Assembly: GCA_018713245.1 (NCBI GenBank)
Contig: DVFM01000056.1
Coordinates: 1-54,395, forward strand
DNA length: 54,395 nt
Direction: 5' to 3'
Source of the DNA: Candidatus Merdivicinus intestinavium
GTDB taxonomy: Bacteria; Bacillota; Clostridia; Oscillospirales; Ruminococcaceae
Shown piece after piece: positions 7,145 through 15,035 of the stretch. The notes below the pieces were generated by a model. That model was not told where the DNA came from. It did not search any database and saw nothing but the letters and a program-made list of their open reading frames with translations. Made by a program: the position numbers and the translations under genes. The first letter of the stretch is position 1, and every line of letters begins with the position of its first letter.

Positions 7145-8176
7145 TTATCCGATGGAGGACATAATGCCCAGAAGGGGCAGCATGACCGAAAAGAGGATAA
7201 TTCCCACCGCCGCGGAAAGCACCCCCACCAGCAGCGGCTCCAGCGTCCCGATCAGGGATTGTATCGCGTTGTCGGCTTCTTCCTCATAAATGCCGGCCAG
7301 CTTTTCCATGACTGTGTCCATGGCCCCGGTGCGGAAGCCGATGGCGACCATACGGGAGTAAAGGCCGGGAAAAATGCCTTCTTCCTGGATTGCTTCGGGG
7401 AGGGTTTCCCCTTCTCCCATCCGCTGGCTGATGCGCCGGACTTTCTCTGCGGAATCCCGGTCCGGAAGGATGGCCGGAAGAAACTCCAGCGCCTCCTCAA
7501 TCTGATACCCGCTGGACAGCAGCATGGAAAGCACCGACGCAAAGCGCGACGCCGAAACCTTCTCCAGCGTCCTGCGGACCGGCCCGATTCTGCTGAACGT
7601 CCGGCGGAGCCATCCGCCTTTCCCGGCTTTGACCAGGATTGCGGACGCCGCCGCCCCCAGGATCAGCAGCCCCAGAAACACCAGCACGCCGATGCCGAGC
7701 CCCGGCCCCAGCCCGGAGAGCATCCCCGCCGAACCGCCCAGAGATTCCAGCACCTCTTCAAATATGGGCAGCACCTTCCAAACCAGCACCGCCACAACCA
7801 CCGCCATGGCGCACACGGACACCATGGGATACAGCACCGCCCGGCGGATCTGTCCCTTCATCCGGGAATCCCGGTCATAATAAGCGCTGAGGGCTTCCAG
7901 CACCTCCTCCAGCTTGCCGGAGCGTTCGCCGATGCCCACCATCCGGACCAGATAGTTCGGAAAAACCTTCGCGTTTTCCAAAGCGGCTTCCAGGGAGTAA
8001 TTCTTCTGGTACTCCTCCTCCACCTGGGACAGAATTCTTTTTCCGCCTTCCGGCATCGTTTCCCCGATTGCCTGGAGGCCGTCGTCCAGCGGGATGCCGG
8101 ACTTTAAGAGCAGGGCGGCCTGGGAGCAGAACAGGGACAGGTCCCCGGCCGGTAAGCTGGCTGTCTGTTTCATCAT
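7145..8176 (-). CDS. Type II secretion/type IV pilus inner-membrane protein F (GspF/PilC family)
   Basis: A 343-residue polytopic platform protein with two repeated T2SSF domains (about 8-130 and 210-335) and hydrophobic helices near 120, 155 and 315. The second domain has LEPLLVGVLSAAVGIILFSVMLPL, typical of the family's last helix. It is the first gene of a five-gene minus-strand run. The in-frame codon two before the ATG is a stop (TGA), so the start must be 8176 or 8173. The only good ribosome site, AAGGAGG, lies 33 bases upstream, beyond a 28-base hairpin that could bring it to 5 bases. Platform proteins bind secretion ATPases; here PilT is the only one nearby. Confidence 0.88.
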   Translation of the reverse strand: MMKQTASLPAGDLSLFCSQAALLLKSGIPLDDGLQAIGETMPEGGKRILSQVEEEYQKNYSLEAALENAKVFPNYLVRMVGIGERSGKLEEVLEALSAYYDRDSRMKGQIRRAVLYPMVSVCAMAVVVAVLVWKVLPIFEEVLESLGGSAGMLSGLGPGLGIGVLVFLGLLILGAAASAILVKAGKGGWLRRTFSRIGPVRRTLEKVSASRFASVLSMLLSSGYQIEEALEFLPAILPDRDSAEKVRRISQRMGEGETLPEAIQEEGIFPGLYSRMVAIGFRTGAMDTVMEKLAGIYEEEADNAIQSLIGTLEPLLVGVLSAAVGIILFSVMLPLLGIMSSIG

Positions 8177-8216
8177 CTGTCAAACCACAGCCATTTTCGG
8201 CCGTGGTTTCCTCCTT
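8177..8216 (-). promoter_or_regulatory. Hairpin-bridged ribosome binding site of the gspF-like gene
   Basis: AAGGAGG (8216-8210) is followed by an 11-bp hairpin (8209-8199 with 8192-8182) and then 5 bases to the ATG. One pair is G-U in the minus-strand RNA and would be a mismatch on the other strand, which favours a role in this transcript. Folded, the spacing becomes normal. Confidence 0.65.
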
Positions 8217-8233
8217 CCCACATTCTATTTCCT

Positions 8234-8262
8234 ATTATAGAGGGATTTCGGCAGGAAATCAA
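8234..8262 (-). promoter_or_regulatory. Promoter of the pilus-like operon
   Basis: TTGATT (8262-8257) and TATAAT (8239-8234) are 17 bp apart, placing the transcript start about 50 bases before the gspF-like start codon. Confidence 0.78.
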
Positions 8263-8275
8263 GGCCTATCCCTCC

Positions 8276-8307
8276 TATAAAAGAAAGGACGGGCGCAAAG
8301 CCCGCCC
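8276..8307 (-). terminator. Terminator of the transglutaminase lipoprotein gene
   Basis: An 8-bp GC-rich stem (8307-8300 with 8294-8287, one G-U) is followed on the minus strand by TTTCTTTTATA. Confidence 0.8.
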
Positions 8308-8355
8308 TCTCACAAAGGCAATCCTTTTCCGGCAGGGACGAATCTCCCTCCGGGA

Positions 8356-9420
8356 TCAATAAATCCGCAGCGTTGTGTAGTTGCTGCCGTCGCCGATGTA
8401 CTGTTCCACATTGGCGTTGCCGGACGCACCGAAGGTGGGGTCCATCCGCTCCCATGCGGAGCCTTCAAAGTACAGGCGGACGGTTACCCAGCCCTTTCCT
8501 TCCAGGTAAACCTCATTCCAGGCATGATTCAGGTCGGCGGCCGAAACCGTCCCGACCACCAGCTTGGTGGGCACCCCCTGGGAACGGAGCATCGCCGCCA
8601 TCACCGCCGCATAGTCGAAGCAGATGCCGGTTTTGGACTGCAAAATCGTATCGACGCTGGGAAGGTAACCCGTCTGAACCGTTGCGGCCTTCTGGGTGTC
8701 GTAGGTAATATTATTGATGATCCAATTGTAAACAATCGTCAGCTTCTCCACATCCGTCGCTGCGGCGGAGCAGAGGTCAAAGGCCTTTTTCACGGTGGCG
8801 GAAGAAGCGTTGTAATTGACGTACTGGCTGGGGGCCAGGAACGGCGCATACTCGGAATCCAGGGTCACGCCGATTTCGGCGGAATACAGCTCAAAATACG
8901 TGTTCCCTTCCTTGTTCTGCATGATGCGGATTTTATAGGTCCCGTTCCCCATCTGAAGCGGGAACGCCTCGTAATTTCCCGCATTGTTCAGGTCGTAGTT
9001 GTATTTTTTATCATCCTTGACAATCTGGACCTTCAGCCGTTTGGACACACCGGTCTGCCGGACCATGACATAGCCCTTGCTCGCGTTGCTCACATCAATG
9101 GAAGAACCGTTTTTCTGATAGACTGTCGTGCCGGGCGCCTGATTTTCCACAATGTTGATGGCGCCGGTATAACTGCCGTCCGCGCCGGCTTTCAGGGAAG
9201 AACCGCCGGAGCCGCCGGACCCGCCAGCGCCGCCGTCGGAAAGGGGCGTATCCATATCCTCCACCAGATATTCCGGCGCCATTTCCTCCTGAAGCTCCGA
9301 AGCCTCCGCGTAGGAGGGTTCCCCCTCCAGCTCTTCCGCCGACTGCCCGCAGGCTGTAAACAGGCACCCGCAGAGCATCAGACTGGCCAAAACGGCCGAA
9401 ATCACTCGAACCTTTTTCAT
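8356..9420 (-). CDS. Transglutaminase-like domain lipoprotein
   Basis: A 354-residue exported protein. The signal peptide ends in LFTAC, with Cys24 as probable lipidation site, followed by an acidic stretch and a Gly/Ser-rich linker (GGAGGSGGSGG). A middle beta-domain (about 75-215) precedes a transglutaminase/protease-like core with the Cys-His-Asp triad: Cys267 in GICFDYA, His299 in LNHAWNEV and Asp327 in MDPTFG. Such domains often act as surface cysteine proteases or cross-linking enzymes; the substrate is unknown. The ATG has AGGAGGAG upstream. A consensus promoter with a long inverted repeat precedes it and a terminator follows, so it is a single-gene unit. Confidence 0.85.
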   Translation of the reverse strand: MKKVRVISAVLASLMLCGCLFTACGQSAEELEGEPSYAEASELQEEMAPEYLVEDMDTPLSDGGAGGSGGSGGSSLKAGADGSYTGAINIVENQAPGTTVYQKNGSSIDVSNASKGYVMVRQTGVSKRLKVQIVKDDKKYNYDLNNAGNYEAFPLQMGNGTYKIRIMQNKEGNTYFELYSAEIGVTLDSEYAPFLAPSQYVNYNASSATVKKAFDLCSAAATDVEKLTIVYNWIINNITYDTQKAATVQTGYLPSVDTILQSKTGICFDYAAVMAAMLRSQGVPTKLVVGTVSAADLNHAWNEVYLEGKGWVTVRLYFEGSAWERMDPTFGASGNANVEQYIGDGSNYTTLRIY

Positions 9421-9490
9421 GATATCTCCTCCTGTTGCCGCTCCCCTGCCGCAGCCCTTTCCGGCTCCGTTCAAAATCCCGGCAGATGCA

Positions 9491-9528
9491 AATAATTCCA
9501 GGATCGGAAATCTGATCCTGGAATTATT
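9491..9528. repeat. Perfect 15-bp inverted repeat at the lipoprotein promoter
   Basis: Arms 9491-9505 and 9514-9528 are perfectly complementary with an 8-base centre (GGAAATCT). The outer edge overlaps the -10 box of the lipoprotein gene. It could be an operator, a 5' stem in the mRNA, or a terminator for the gene ending at 9629. Confidence 0.75.
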
Positions 9529-9554
9529 ATAACACAGTTTTCCCCTTTTTTCAA
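9526..9554 (-). promoter_or_regulatory. Promoter of the transglutaminase lipoprotein gene
   Basis: TTGAAA (9554-9549) and TATAAT (9531-9526) with 17 bp between them. Confidence 0.75.
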
Positions 9555-9628
9555 GGCTTTTTCTACAATTCAGAAGTCAGCAATTTGGGCAATATGCACG
9601 CATTGCATCTCTGACAGCGGATCTTTTC

Positions 9629-10933
9629 TTACGAAAGAGAAGCATTCACTTCCTGTGCCGCGGCAATATTTTCCTTATGCTCCGCCAGCGTTTCCGCGAA
9701 GTAGAAATGCCCCGTCCGGTCGGTGCAGAAGAAATAGGCGTCAAAATCCTCCTCCGGATTCAGCACTGCCTGAATCGCATCCATGCCGGGGTTGCAGATG
9801 GGGCCGGCAGGCAGCCCGGAAACCTGGTAGGTATCATACGCGCTCGGGTCGGCGGAAGCGTTTGCCCCCGGCAGGCTGGATTCTGCATACTCGGTGGTGG
9901 GGTTGGACTGGAGTTTGGGGAACTGGGAGGGGTTTTCAAGCCGGTTCCAGAACACCGCCGCAACCTTGGCCATATCCTCCGGCTTCCCGGCCTCCTGCTG
10001 CACGATGGAAGCGAGCGTAATCGTCTCCAACAGGGACAGGCCCTTTTCCTCCATCTGGGCTTTCAGTTCATCCGTCATTTTGTTGTCGAAATTGATGAGC
10101 ATCCGGCGGATGACAATGGACGGGGCGGAATTGCAGTAAAACTCATAGGTGTCGGGATAGAGGCAGCCTTCATAGTAATAGAGCAGGTCGGGGTTGTTTT
10201 TGAATTCATCAAAGGTGGCCGAAGTCGTCTGATACTGGTTCAGCTCCCGGAGGAAATCCTCCGCCCGGCAGACGCCCTTGGATTCCAGAATCTCCGCAAT
10301 CTCCCCGGCGCTCTTGCCCTCGGGAATGGTGACCCAGACCGTTTCGCCGTCCTCTGCCTGGGTGACCAGCTCCGCGGGCTTTCCGTCGGAGGTGAAGGCG
10401 GCGCCGGCAAAGACCGTGCCGCTCCGTTCGCCCAGAAGAGCGCCGCTGGCGTTGAATTCATAGTTGACGCCGTCAATCTGAATGACGCCGGTCTGCATTT
10501 CCCCGCTGGAATTGCAGAAATAGGACGCGCTTCCGTCCTGAACCCAGCCTGTCTGCATTACGCCGCTGGCATTGCAGTAATACCAATGGCTGCCAACCCG
10601 GACCCAGCCGGTGCGCATCGCGCCGCTGGCGTCGCAGTAGTACCAGTGGCTGCCGTCCCAGATCCAGCCGGTCTGCATCGCGCCGCCGGCATTGCAGTAG
10701 TACCAGTGGCCGCCGTCCCAGACCCAGCCGGTCTGCATCACGCCGCCGGCATTAAAATAATACCAGCTCCCGTCAATCATCCGCCAGCCGGTAACCGCCT
10801 GGTTGGCGCCGTCCGTATAGCGCCAGCCCACCGCCGTATTCTGCCAGGCTGCCGCCGCCGGCATAGCCGCCATTGTCATAACCGCAGACGCCGCCAGTAT
10901 GACGAGCATCGTCCGTTTCCAAACTTTTCGCAT
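9629..10933 (-). CDS. mltG: MltG/YceG-type endolytic transglycosylase with cell-wall-binding repeats
   Basis: A 434-residue secreted protein. After a signal peptide ending in AAMPAAAA come about seven 20-residue repeats of the choline-binding/cell-wall-binding type (pattern GWVWDGGHWYYCNAGGAMQT, residues about 28-165). The C-terminal part (about 190-430) is an MltG domain, with VTIPEGKS...EIAEILESKGV, then ITLASIVQQEAGKPEDM, where the Glu in QQEA matches the catalytic position, and the family motifs NPTTEYA and PICNPG. MltG cuts nascent glycan strands. Most MltG proteins have an N-terminal membrane helix; here repeats and a signal peptide replace it. The ATG at 10933 has AGGAG upstream. It follows the 81-residue gene by 11 bases. 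Confidence 0.85.
   Translation of the reverse strand: MRKVWKRTMLVILAASAVMTMAAMPAAAAWQNTAVGWRYTDGANQAVTGWRMIDGSWYYFNAGGVMQTGWVWDGGHWYYCNAGGAMQTGWIWDGSHWYYCDASGAMRTGWVRVGSHWYYCNASGVMQTGWVQDGSASYFCNSSGEMQTGVIQIDGVNYEFNASGALLGERSGTVFAGAAFTSDGKPAELVTQAEDGETVWVTIPEGKSAGEIAEILESKGVCRAEDFLRELNQYQTTSATFDEFKNNPDLLYYYEGCLYPDTYEFYCNSAPSIVIRRMLINFDNKMTDELKAQMEEKGLSLLETITLASIVQQEAGKPEDMAKVAAVFWNRLENPSQFPKLQSNPTTEYAESSLPGANASADPSAYDTYQVSGLPAGPICNPGMDAIQAVLNPEEDFDAYFFCTDRTGHFYFAETLAEHKENIAAAQEVNASLS
10486..10785 (-). repeat. Tandem 60-bp coding repeats (cell-wall-binding motifs)
   Basis: About five successive 60-base units in phase with the 20-residue wall-binding repeat. Those between about 10600 and 10740 are nearly identical, so copy number may vary between strains through recombination. 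Confidence 0.7.
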
Positions 10934-10944
10934 GAATATCACTC

Positions 10945-11190
10945 CTATTCGTCCAGTTCGGCGCATTTTCGGGAAAGCCACGCCCGGGCTTCCTCCAATC
11001 CCGCTTCCGTCAGAGGAAATTCCTCCCGATGCAGGCGCTCCGGGTCGGTGCATTCCATGCAGTTGGGACCCGCCCAGGCAATTCCCCGCAGCAGTTCGCC
11101 GTCCGGCTCCAGGCGGTACCGAAAGCCGCCCAGGCTCCCGCTGAACATGTTTTTCGACCGGAAATAATGAAAATTCGGCAATTCCATCAT
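10945..11190 (-). CDS. Small conserved protein, unknown function
   Basis: An 81-residue cytoplasmic protein beginning MMELPNFHYFRSKN, with GGFRYRLEPDGELLRGIAWAGPNCMEC in the middle and a C-terminal FPLTEAGLEEARAWL helix. I recognise this pattern from many uncharacterised Firmicutes proteins but know no function. The frame extends to an ATG at 11214, but that codon coincides with the predicted transcription start, so the ATG pair at 11190 was chosen. It is the first gene of a unit with the MltG-type enzyme, 11 bases away. Confidence 0.7.
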   Translation of the reverse strand: MMELPNFHYFRSKNMFSGSLGGFRYRLEPDGELLRGIAWAGPNCMECTDPERLHREEFPLTEAGLEEARAWLSRKCAELDE

Positions 11191-11217
11191 GCTTTCCCGC
11201 ACATCCTTTCGCACCTT

Positions 11218-11246
11218 ATTATACCGCTCTTTGCCCTGTTTGGCAA
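11218..11246 (-). promoter_or_regulatory. Promoter of the 81-residue protein and mltG
   Basis: TTGCCA (11246-11241) and TATAAT (11223-11218) with 17 bp spacing. The implied transcript starts near 11211, which excludes translation from the ATG at 11214. Confidence 0.75.
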
Positions 11247-11288
11247 GGGGATTTTTCTGAATTGATTAAAACGAAGAAGCATTGACGC

Positions 11289-11316
11289 AAAAGCGCCGCC
11301 CCAGCCGGGACGGCGC
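11289..11316 (-). terminator. Terminator after the citrate synthase frame
   Basis: Stem GCGCCG (11316-11311 with 11298-11293), extended by an inner CCC/GGG, followed on the minus strand by TTTTGCG. Confidence 0.75.
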
Positions 11317-11330
11317 AGAAAGCAGACGGT

Positions 11331-12707
11331 TCAGGGGCGCTCCGCCAGGGGAACGTAAGCCTGGCGCTCGCCGATGCTCCGATAGGACGGGCGGATAATC
11401 TTGCCGCCGTGGACGATTTCTTCCATCAGGTGCGCGCTCCAGCCGGCGATGCGGGCCATGGCGAACACGGGAGTGTACAGCTCGGGCGGCAGGCCCAGCA
11501 TATCGTACACGAAGCCGCTGTAGAAGTCGATATTGGCGCTGACGCCCTTGTAGATCCGGCGTTCCTCGGAAATGACCTTGGGGGCCAGCTGCTCCACCAG
11601 GGAATAGAGCTTGTATTCCTTGTAAAGCCCCTTCTCTTCCGACAGGGATTTGACGAAGCCGCGGAAAATGTCGGCGCGGGGGTCGGACAGCGAATAAACC
11701 GCGTGGCCCATGCCGTAAATGAGGCCGGAATGGTCAAAGCGCTCTTTGTGGAGCAGGCCCAGCAGATAGGCGCGGATCTCGTCCTCGTCCTCCCAGTCCC
11801 TGACGTTGGCCTTCATGTCCTCGAACATCCGCATCACCTTGATGTTCGCGCCGCCGTGGCGGGGGCCCTTCAGGGAGCCCAGCGCCGCCGCAATGACGGA
11901 GTAGGCGTCGGTCCCGGAGGACGCCACCACATGGGTGGTGAAGGAGGAGTTGTTGCCGCCGCCGTGCTCGGCGTGGAGCACCAGGGCGAGGTCCAGAATC
12001 CGGGCTTCCAGCTCGGTATAGCTGTTGTCAATGCGGAGCATGTGGAGAATATTCTCCGCGGTGGACAGCTCGGGACGGGGCGCGTGGATGAAAAAGCTGT
12101 TGTGCTCCGGGTCCACGTCGTGGGCATAGGCCTGATAGCCGTACACCGCCAGCTGCGGGAACAGGGCGATCATTTCCAGGCACTGGCGCAGGATATTGGG
12201 CAGGGAGGTGTCGGTGGCCTTTTCGTCGTAGGCATAAAGGGTCAGGACGCTCCGGGCCAGGGTGTTCATCATGTCGGAGGTGGGGGCTTTCATCACCACG
12301 TCCCGGACAAAGTTGGTGGGGAGGGTGCGGTATTTGGACAGGAGCTTTTTAAAGCTCTCGCTCTCCTCCTGGTTGGGAAGCGTGCCGAACAGGAGCAGAT
12401 AAACCGTCTCCTCAAAGCCGAAACGCTTTTCCTTAATAAAGCCGCCGGTCAGCTCCTTGATGTCGATGCCGCGGTAATACAGCTCCCCTTCGCAGGAGAC
12501 CGTCTCGCCGTTTACCGTTTTGCTGGAAATAATGTCGGAAATTTCGGTCAGCCCGGCGACGACGCCCTTGCCGTTCAAATCGCGCAGCCCGCGCTTGACG
12601 TCATATTTCACGTAGAGCGAAGGGTCGATGGCGTCATGGGCGATACAGGCTTCGCTTAACCGGAGGATTTCGGGGGTTATTTCAAAAAAATCGCTGTTCT
12701 TTGCCAT
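11331..12707 (-). CDS. Citrate synthase (translation from internal start)
   Basis: The enzyme part of the longer frame, 458 residues, condensing acetyl-CoA and oxaloacetate to citrate (or propionyl-CoA in the 2-methylcitrate variant). The ATG at 12707 has AGGAA 7 bases upstream and the resulting N-terminus (MAKNSDFFEITPEILRLSE) is usual for this branch. Catalytic-site segments are HGGGNNSSF and GHAVYSLSDPRADIF. The gene would share the mRNA and operator of the MarR part. Both products could exist; this entry records the one with the normal family length. Confidence 0.6.
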   Translation of the reverse strand: MAKNSDFFEITPEILRLSEACIAHDAIDPSLYVKYDVKRGLRDLNGKGVVAGLTEISDIISSKTVNGETVSCEGELYYRGIDIKELTGGFIKEKRFGFEETVYLLLFGTLPNQEESESFKKLLSKYRTLPTNFVRDVVMKAPTSDMMNTLARSVLTLYAYDEKATDTSLPNILRQCLEMIALFPQLAVYGYQAYAHDVDPEHNSFFIHAPRPELSTAENILHMLRIDNSYTELEARILDLALVLHAEHGGGNNSSFTTHVVASSGTDAYSVIAAALGSLKGPRHGGANIKVMRMFEDMKANVRDWEDEDEIRAYLLGLLHKERFDHSGLIYGMGHAVYSLSDPRADIFRGFVKSLSEEKGLYKEYKLYSLVEQLAPKVISEERRIYKGVSANIDFYSGFVYDMLGLPPELYTPVFAMARIAGWSAHLMEEIVHGGKIIRPSYRSIGERQAYVPLAERP

Positions 12708-13214
12708 ATCGGTTCCTGCCTTTCCATTGTCGTCGTTGGTGTCTGGGGTTCCGCCGATACAGGCGGCCCCATCGGATCTATACAGCCATTTCCCGGCGGA
12801 TATCACGGCCCTGTACAGCTGTTCCCAGTCCTTCAGGCCCTCTTCCTTGCGAAAAAACTGTTTTTCAAACTGTTTCCAGCCGCGGTCCAGGAGTTCTTCC
12901 CCCATGGGCGTGGCTTCCAGCAGAAGCCGGCGGCGGTCGTTTGCGTCCGTCCGGCGGAACAGGAGCCCTTCCGCCGCCAGATTGTCCGCCAGGCGGCTCG
13001 CCTGCTGCTTGGGAATATGGAGGACGCAGGCCAGGTCCTGGATGGAAATCGGCCCCCGGCTGTCGATACAGCTGAGCGCCCAAAGCTGCTGCCCCGTCAA
13101 TCTGCCGCGGAAACATCCTCCGAAAGGCAGCGCCAAATTCTGATAGACGCTGAGCAGAAACTCCTGACAAGCCCTTCTGCGGTATCCTCCCGGAATTTCA
13201 TCCTTACCGTTCAC
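11331..13214 (-). CDS. MarR-family regulator fused in frame to citrate synthase
   Basis: One uninterrupted frame of 627 codons. The first part (about 1-148) is a MarR-type winged-helix regulator, with PISIQDLACVLHIPKQQASRLADNLAAEGL as the recognition region and DANDRRRLLLEATPMG as the wing. A polar linker (GTPDTNDDNGKAGTD) joins it to a full-length citrate synthase with HAEHGGGNNSSF, GGANIKVM and GMGHAVYSLSDPRA, which bind oxaloacetate and CoA. The GTG start has GGAGG 6 bases upstream. A ribosome site before the internal ATG at 12707 means citrate synthase may also be made alone. A 26-bp palindrome at the promoter is the likely autoregulatory operator. A fused product is a direct reading of the frame, but whether it is made as one chain is unknown. 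Confidence 0.75.
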   Translation of the reverse strand: MNGKDEIPGGYRRRACQEFLLSVYQNLALPFGGCFRGRLTGQQLWALSCIDSRGPISIQDLACVLHIPKQQASRLADNLAAEGLLFRRTDANDRRRLLLEATPMGEELLDRGWKQFEKQFFRKEEGLKDWEQLYRAVISAGKWLYRSDGAACIGGTPDTNDDNGKAGTDMAKNSDFFEITPEILRLSEACIAHDAIDPSLYVKYDVKRGLRDLNGKGVVAGLTEISDIISSKTVNGETVSCEGELYYRGIDIKELTGGFIKEKRFGFEETVYLLLFGTLPNQEESESFKKLLSKYRTLPTNFVRDVVMKAPTSDMMNTLARSVLTLYAYDEKATDTSLPNILRQCLEMIALFPQLAVYGYQAYAHDVDPEHNSFFIHAPRPELSTAENILHMLRIDNSYTELEARILDLALVLHAEHGGGNNSSFTTHVVASSGTDAYSVIAAALGSLKGPRHGGANIKVMRMFEDMKANVRDWEDEDEIRAYLLGLLHKERFDHSGLIYGMGHAVYSLSDPRADIFRGFVKSLSEEKGLYKEYKLYSLVEQLAPKVISEERRIYKGVSANIDFYSGFVYDMLGLPPELYTPVFAMARIAGWSAHLMEEIVHGGKIIRPSYRSIGERQAYVPLAERP

Positions 13215-13227
13215 AAGCAACCTCCAA

Positions 13228-13253
13228 AATTAGTAATGAAATGATTACTAATT
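13228..13253. promoter_or_regulatory. MarR-type operator over the transcription start
   Basis: A perfect inverted repeat with 10-bp arms (13228-13237 and 13244-13253, core TTAGTAAT/ATTACTAA) and a 6-base centre. It begins next to the -10 box of the MarR-citrate synthase promoter, so a bound dimer would block initiation. Confidence 0.82.
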
Positions 13254-13282
13254 ATTATAATGCATTTTTACCCCCCTGTCAA
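13254..13282 (-). promoter_or_regulatory. MarR-citrate synthase promoter
   Basis: TTGACA (13282-13277) and TATAAT (13259-13254), both full consensus, 17 bp apart. Confidence 0.88.
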
Positions 13283-13346
13283 GGAAGCAAATGTAAATTT
13301 TTCGCTATATTACAAAAAATCGACACAAAAAATATGTGAAAATCTC

Positions 13347-13375
13347 TTGCAAAATTATTCGGAATCCCTTATAAT
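13347..13375 (+). promoter_or_regulatory. Promoter of the GH172 gene
   Basis: TTGCAA (13347-13352) and TATAAT (13370-13375) are 17 bp apart, 31 bases before the start codon. Confidence 0.8.
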
Positions 13376-13405
13376 GAAGGCAAAATTGAAAAAGGGGGCA
13401 TTTTT

Positions 13406-14491
<1,086 letters not shown>

Positions 14492-14510
14492 CACGCTCTA
14501 TTCACAACAA

Positions 14511-14540
14511 AACCGGAGGACGCATCCTCCGGTTTTCTCT
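14511..14540. terminator. Bidirectional terminator between GH172 and the kinase
   Basis: A perfect 10-bp stem (14511-14520 with 14525-14534, loop CGCA), followed by TTTTCTCTTT past the GH172 gene and by TTTTG on the other strand. Confidence 0.88.
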
Positions 14541-14551
14541 TTGCCATTTTC

Positions 14552-15031
14552 TCAGTCCCGCCAGGAAAGTTCCTCCTCATCCGGGGGTTCAAACAGCGCC
14601 GCCCAGGCAAGCAGGTCCTCCCGGGACACGCGGAACACGTCGCCGTCGTTTTCCCGGTTGCGCTTTTCCAGCCGGGAGAGAATCTCTTCCAGCGGGACGT
14701 CCATATAGTGGACCTCGCATCCCGCGCCCAGCGCATGAGCGCGCTCCCGGAAGTCCTCCCGCTCCTCCCTGGCCCAAAAGCCGTAATCCAGCACGACATT
14801 TGTCCCGATTGCCAGCAGCTGGGCGGCCAGGTCCCAGAGCAGCCCCTCAATGCGGGTGTGCCGCGCGTCATGCTCGGCGCTGTCCTCCGCACCGCGGAAA
14901 TCGTCCCCGAACAGGGCCGTCTGCCAGACGTCCGGGGTGAGCACCGCCGCCTGCCACTCTTTGGCGTGCGCCCGCGCGAAGGTGGTTTTTCCGGAACCGG
15001 GCAGCCCTACCATCAGGTGAAGAACAGCCAT
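14552..15031 (-). CDS. P-loop ATPase/kinase of the AAA_33 (zeta-toxin-like) type
   Basis: A 159-residue P-loop protein. Walker A is GLPGSGKTT (about 9-17). A conserved NVVLDYGFWAREERE segment (about 78-92) and a later LEEILSRLEKRN follow, as in small kinases and polynucleotide-kinase-like enzymes of the AAA_33 group. Its phosphate acceptor is unknown; relatives modify nucleotides, sugars or antibiotics. The gene starts four bases after the ABC-F stop codon and uses GAGGAG at the end of that gene as ribosome site, so the two are cotranscribed. No antitoxin partner is visible, arguing against a toxin role. Confidence 0.78.
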   Translation of the reverse strand: MAVLHLMVGLPGSGKTTFARAHAKEWQAAVLTPDVWQTALFGDDFRGAEDSAEHDARHTRIEGLLWDLAAQLLAIGTNVVLDYGFWAREEREDFRERAHALGAGCEVHYMDVPLEEILSRLEKRNRENDGDVFRVSREDLLAWAALFEPPDEEELSWRD

Positions 15032-15035
15032 ATTC

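Noticed and set aside
5407-8107. Long plus-strand frames opposite the pilus-like operon.
   Set aside because: They are antisense shadows rich in Pro, Arg and His with no ribosome sites or recognisable domains.
10486-10785. A CRISPR array (regular 60-bp repeats).
   Set aside because: The repeats are in frame and encode wall-binding motifs, without unique spacers.
14552-15031. A zeta-type toxin of a toxin-antitoxin pair.
   Set aside because: No small antitoxin gene is adjacent and the gene is cotranscribed with an ABC-F gene, so a general P-loop kinase is the safer call.
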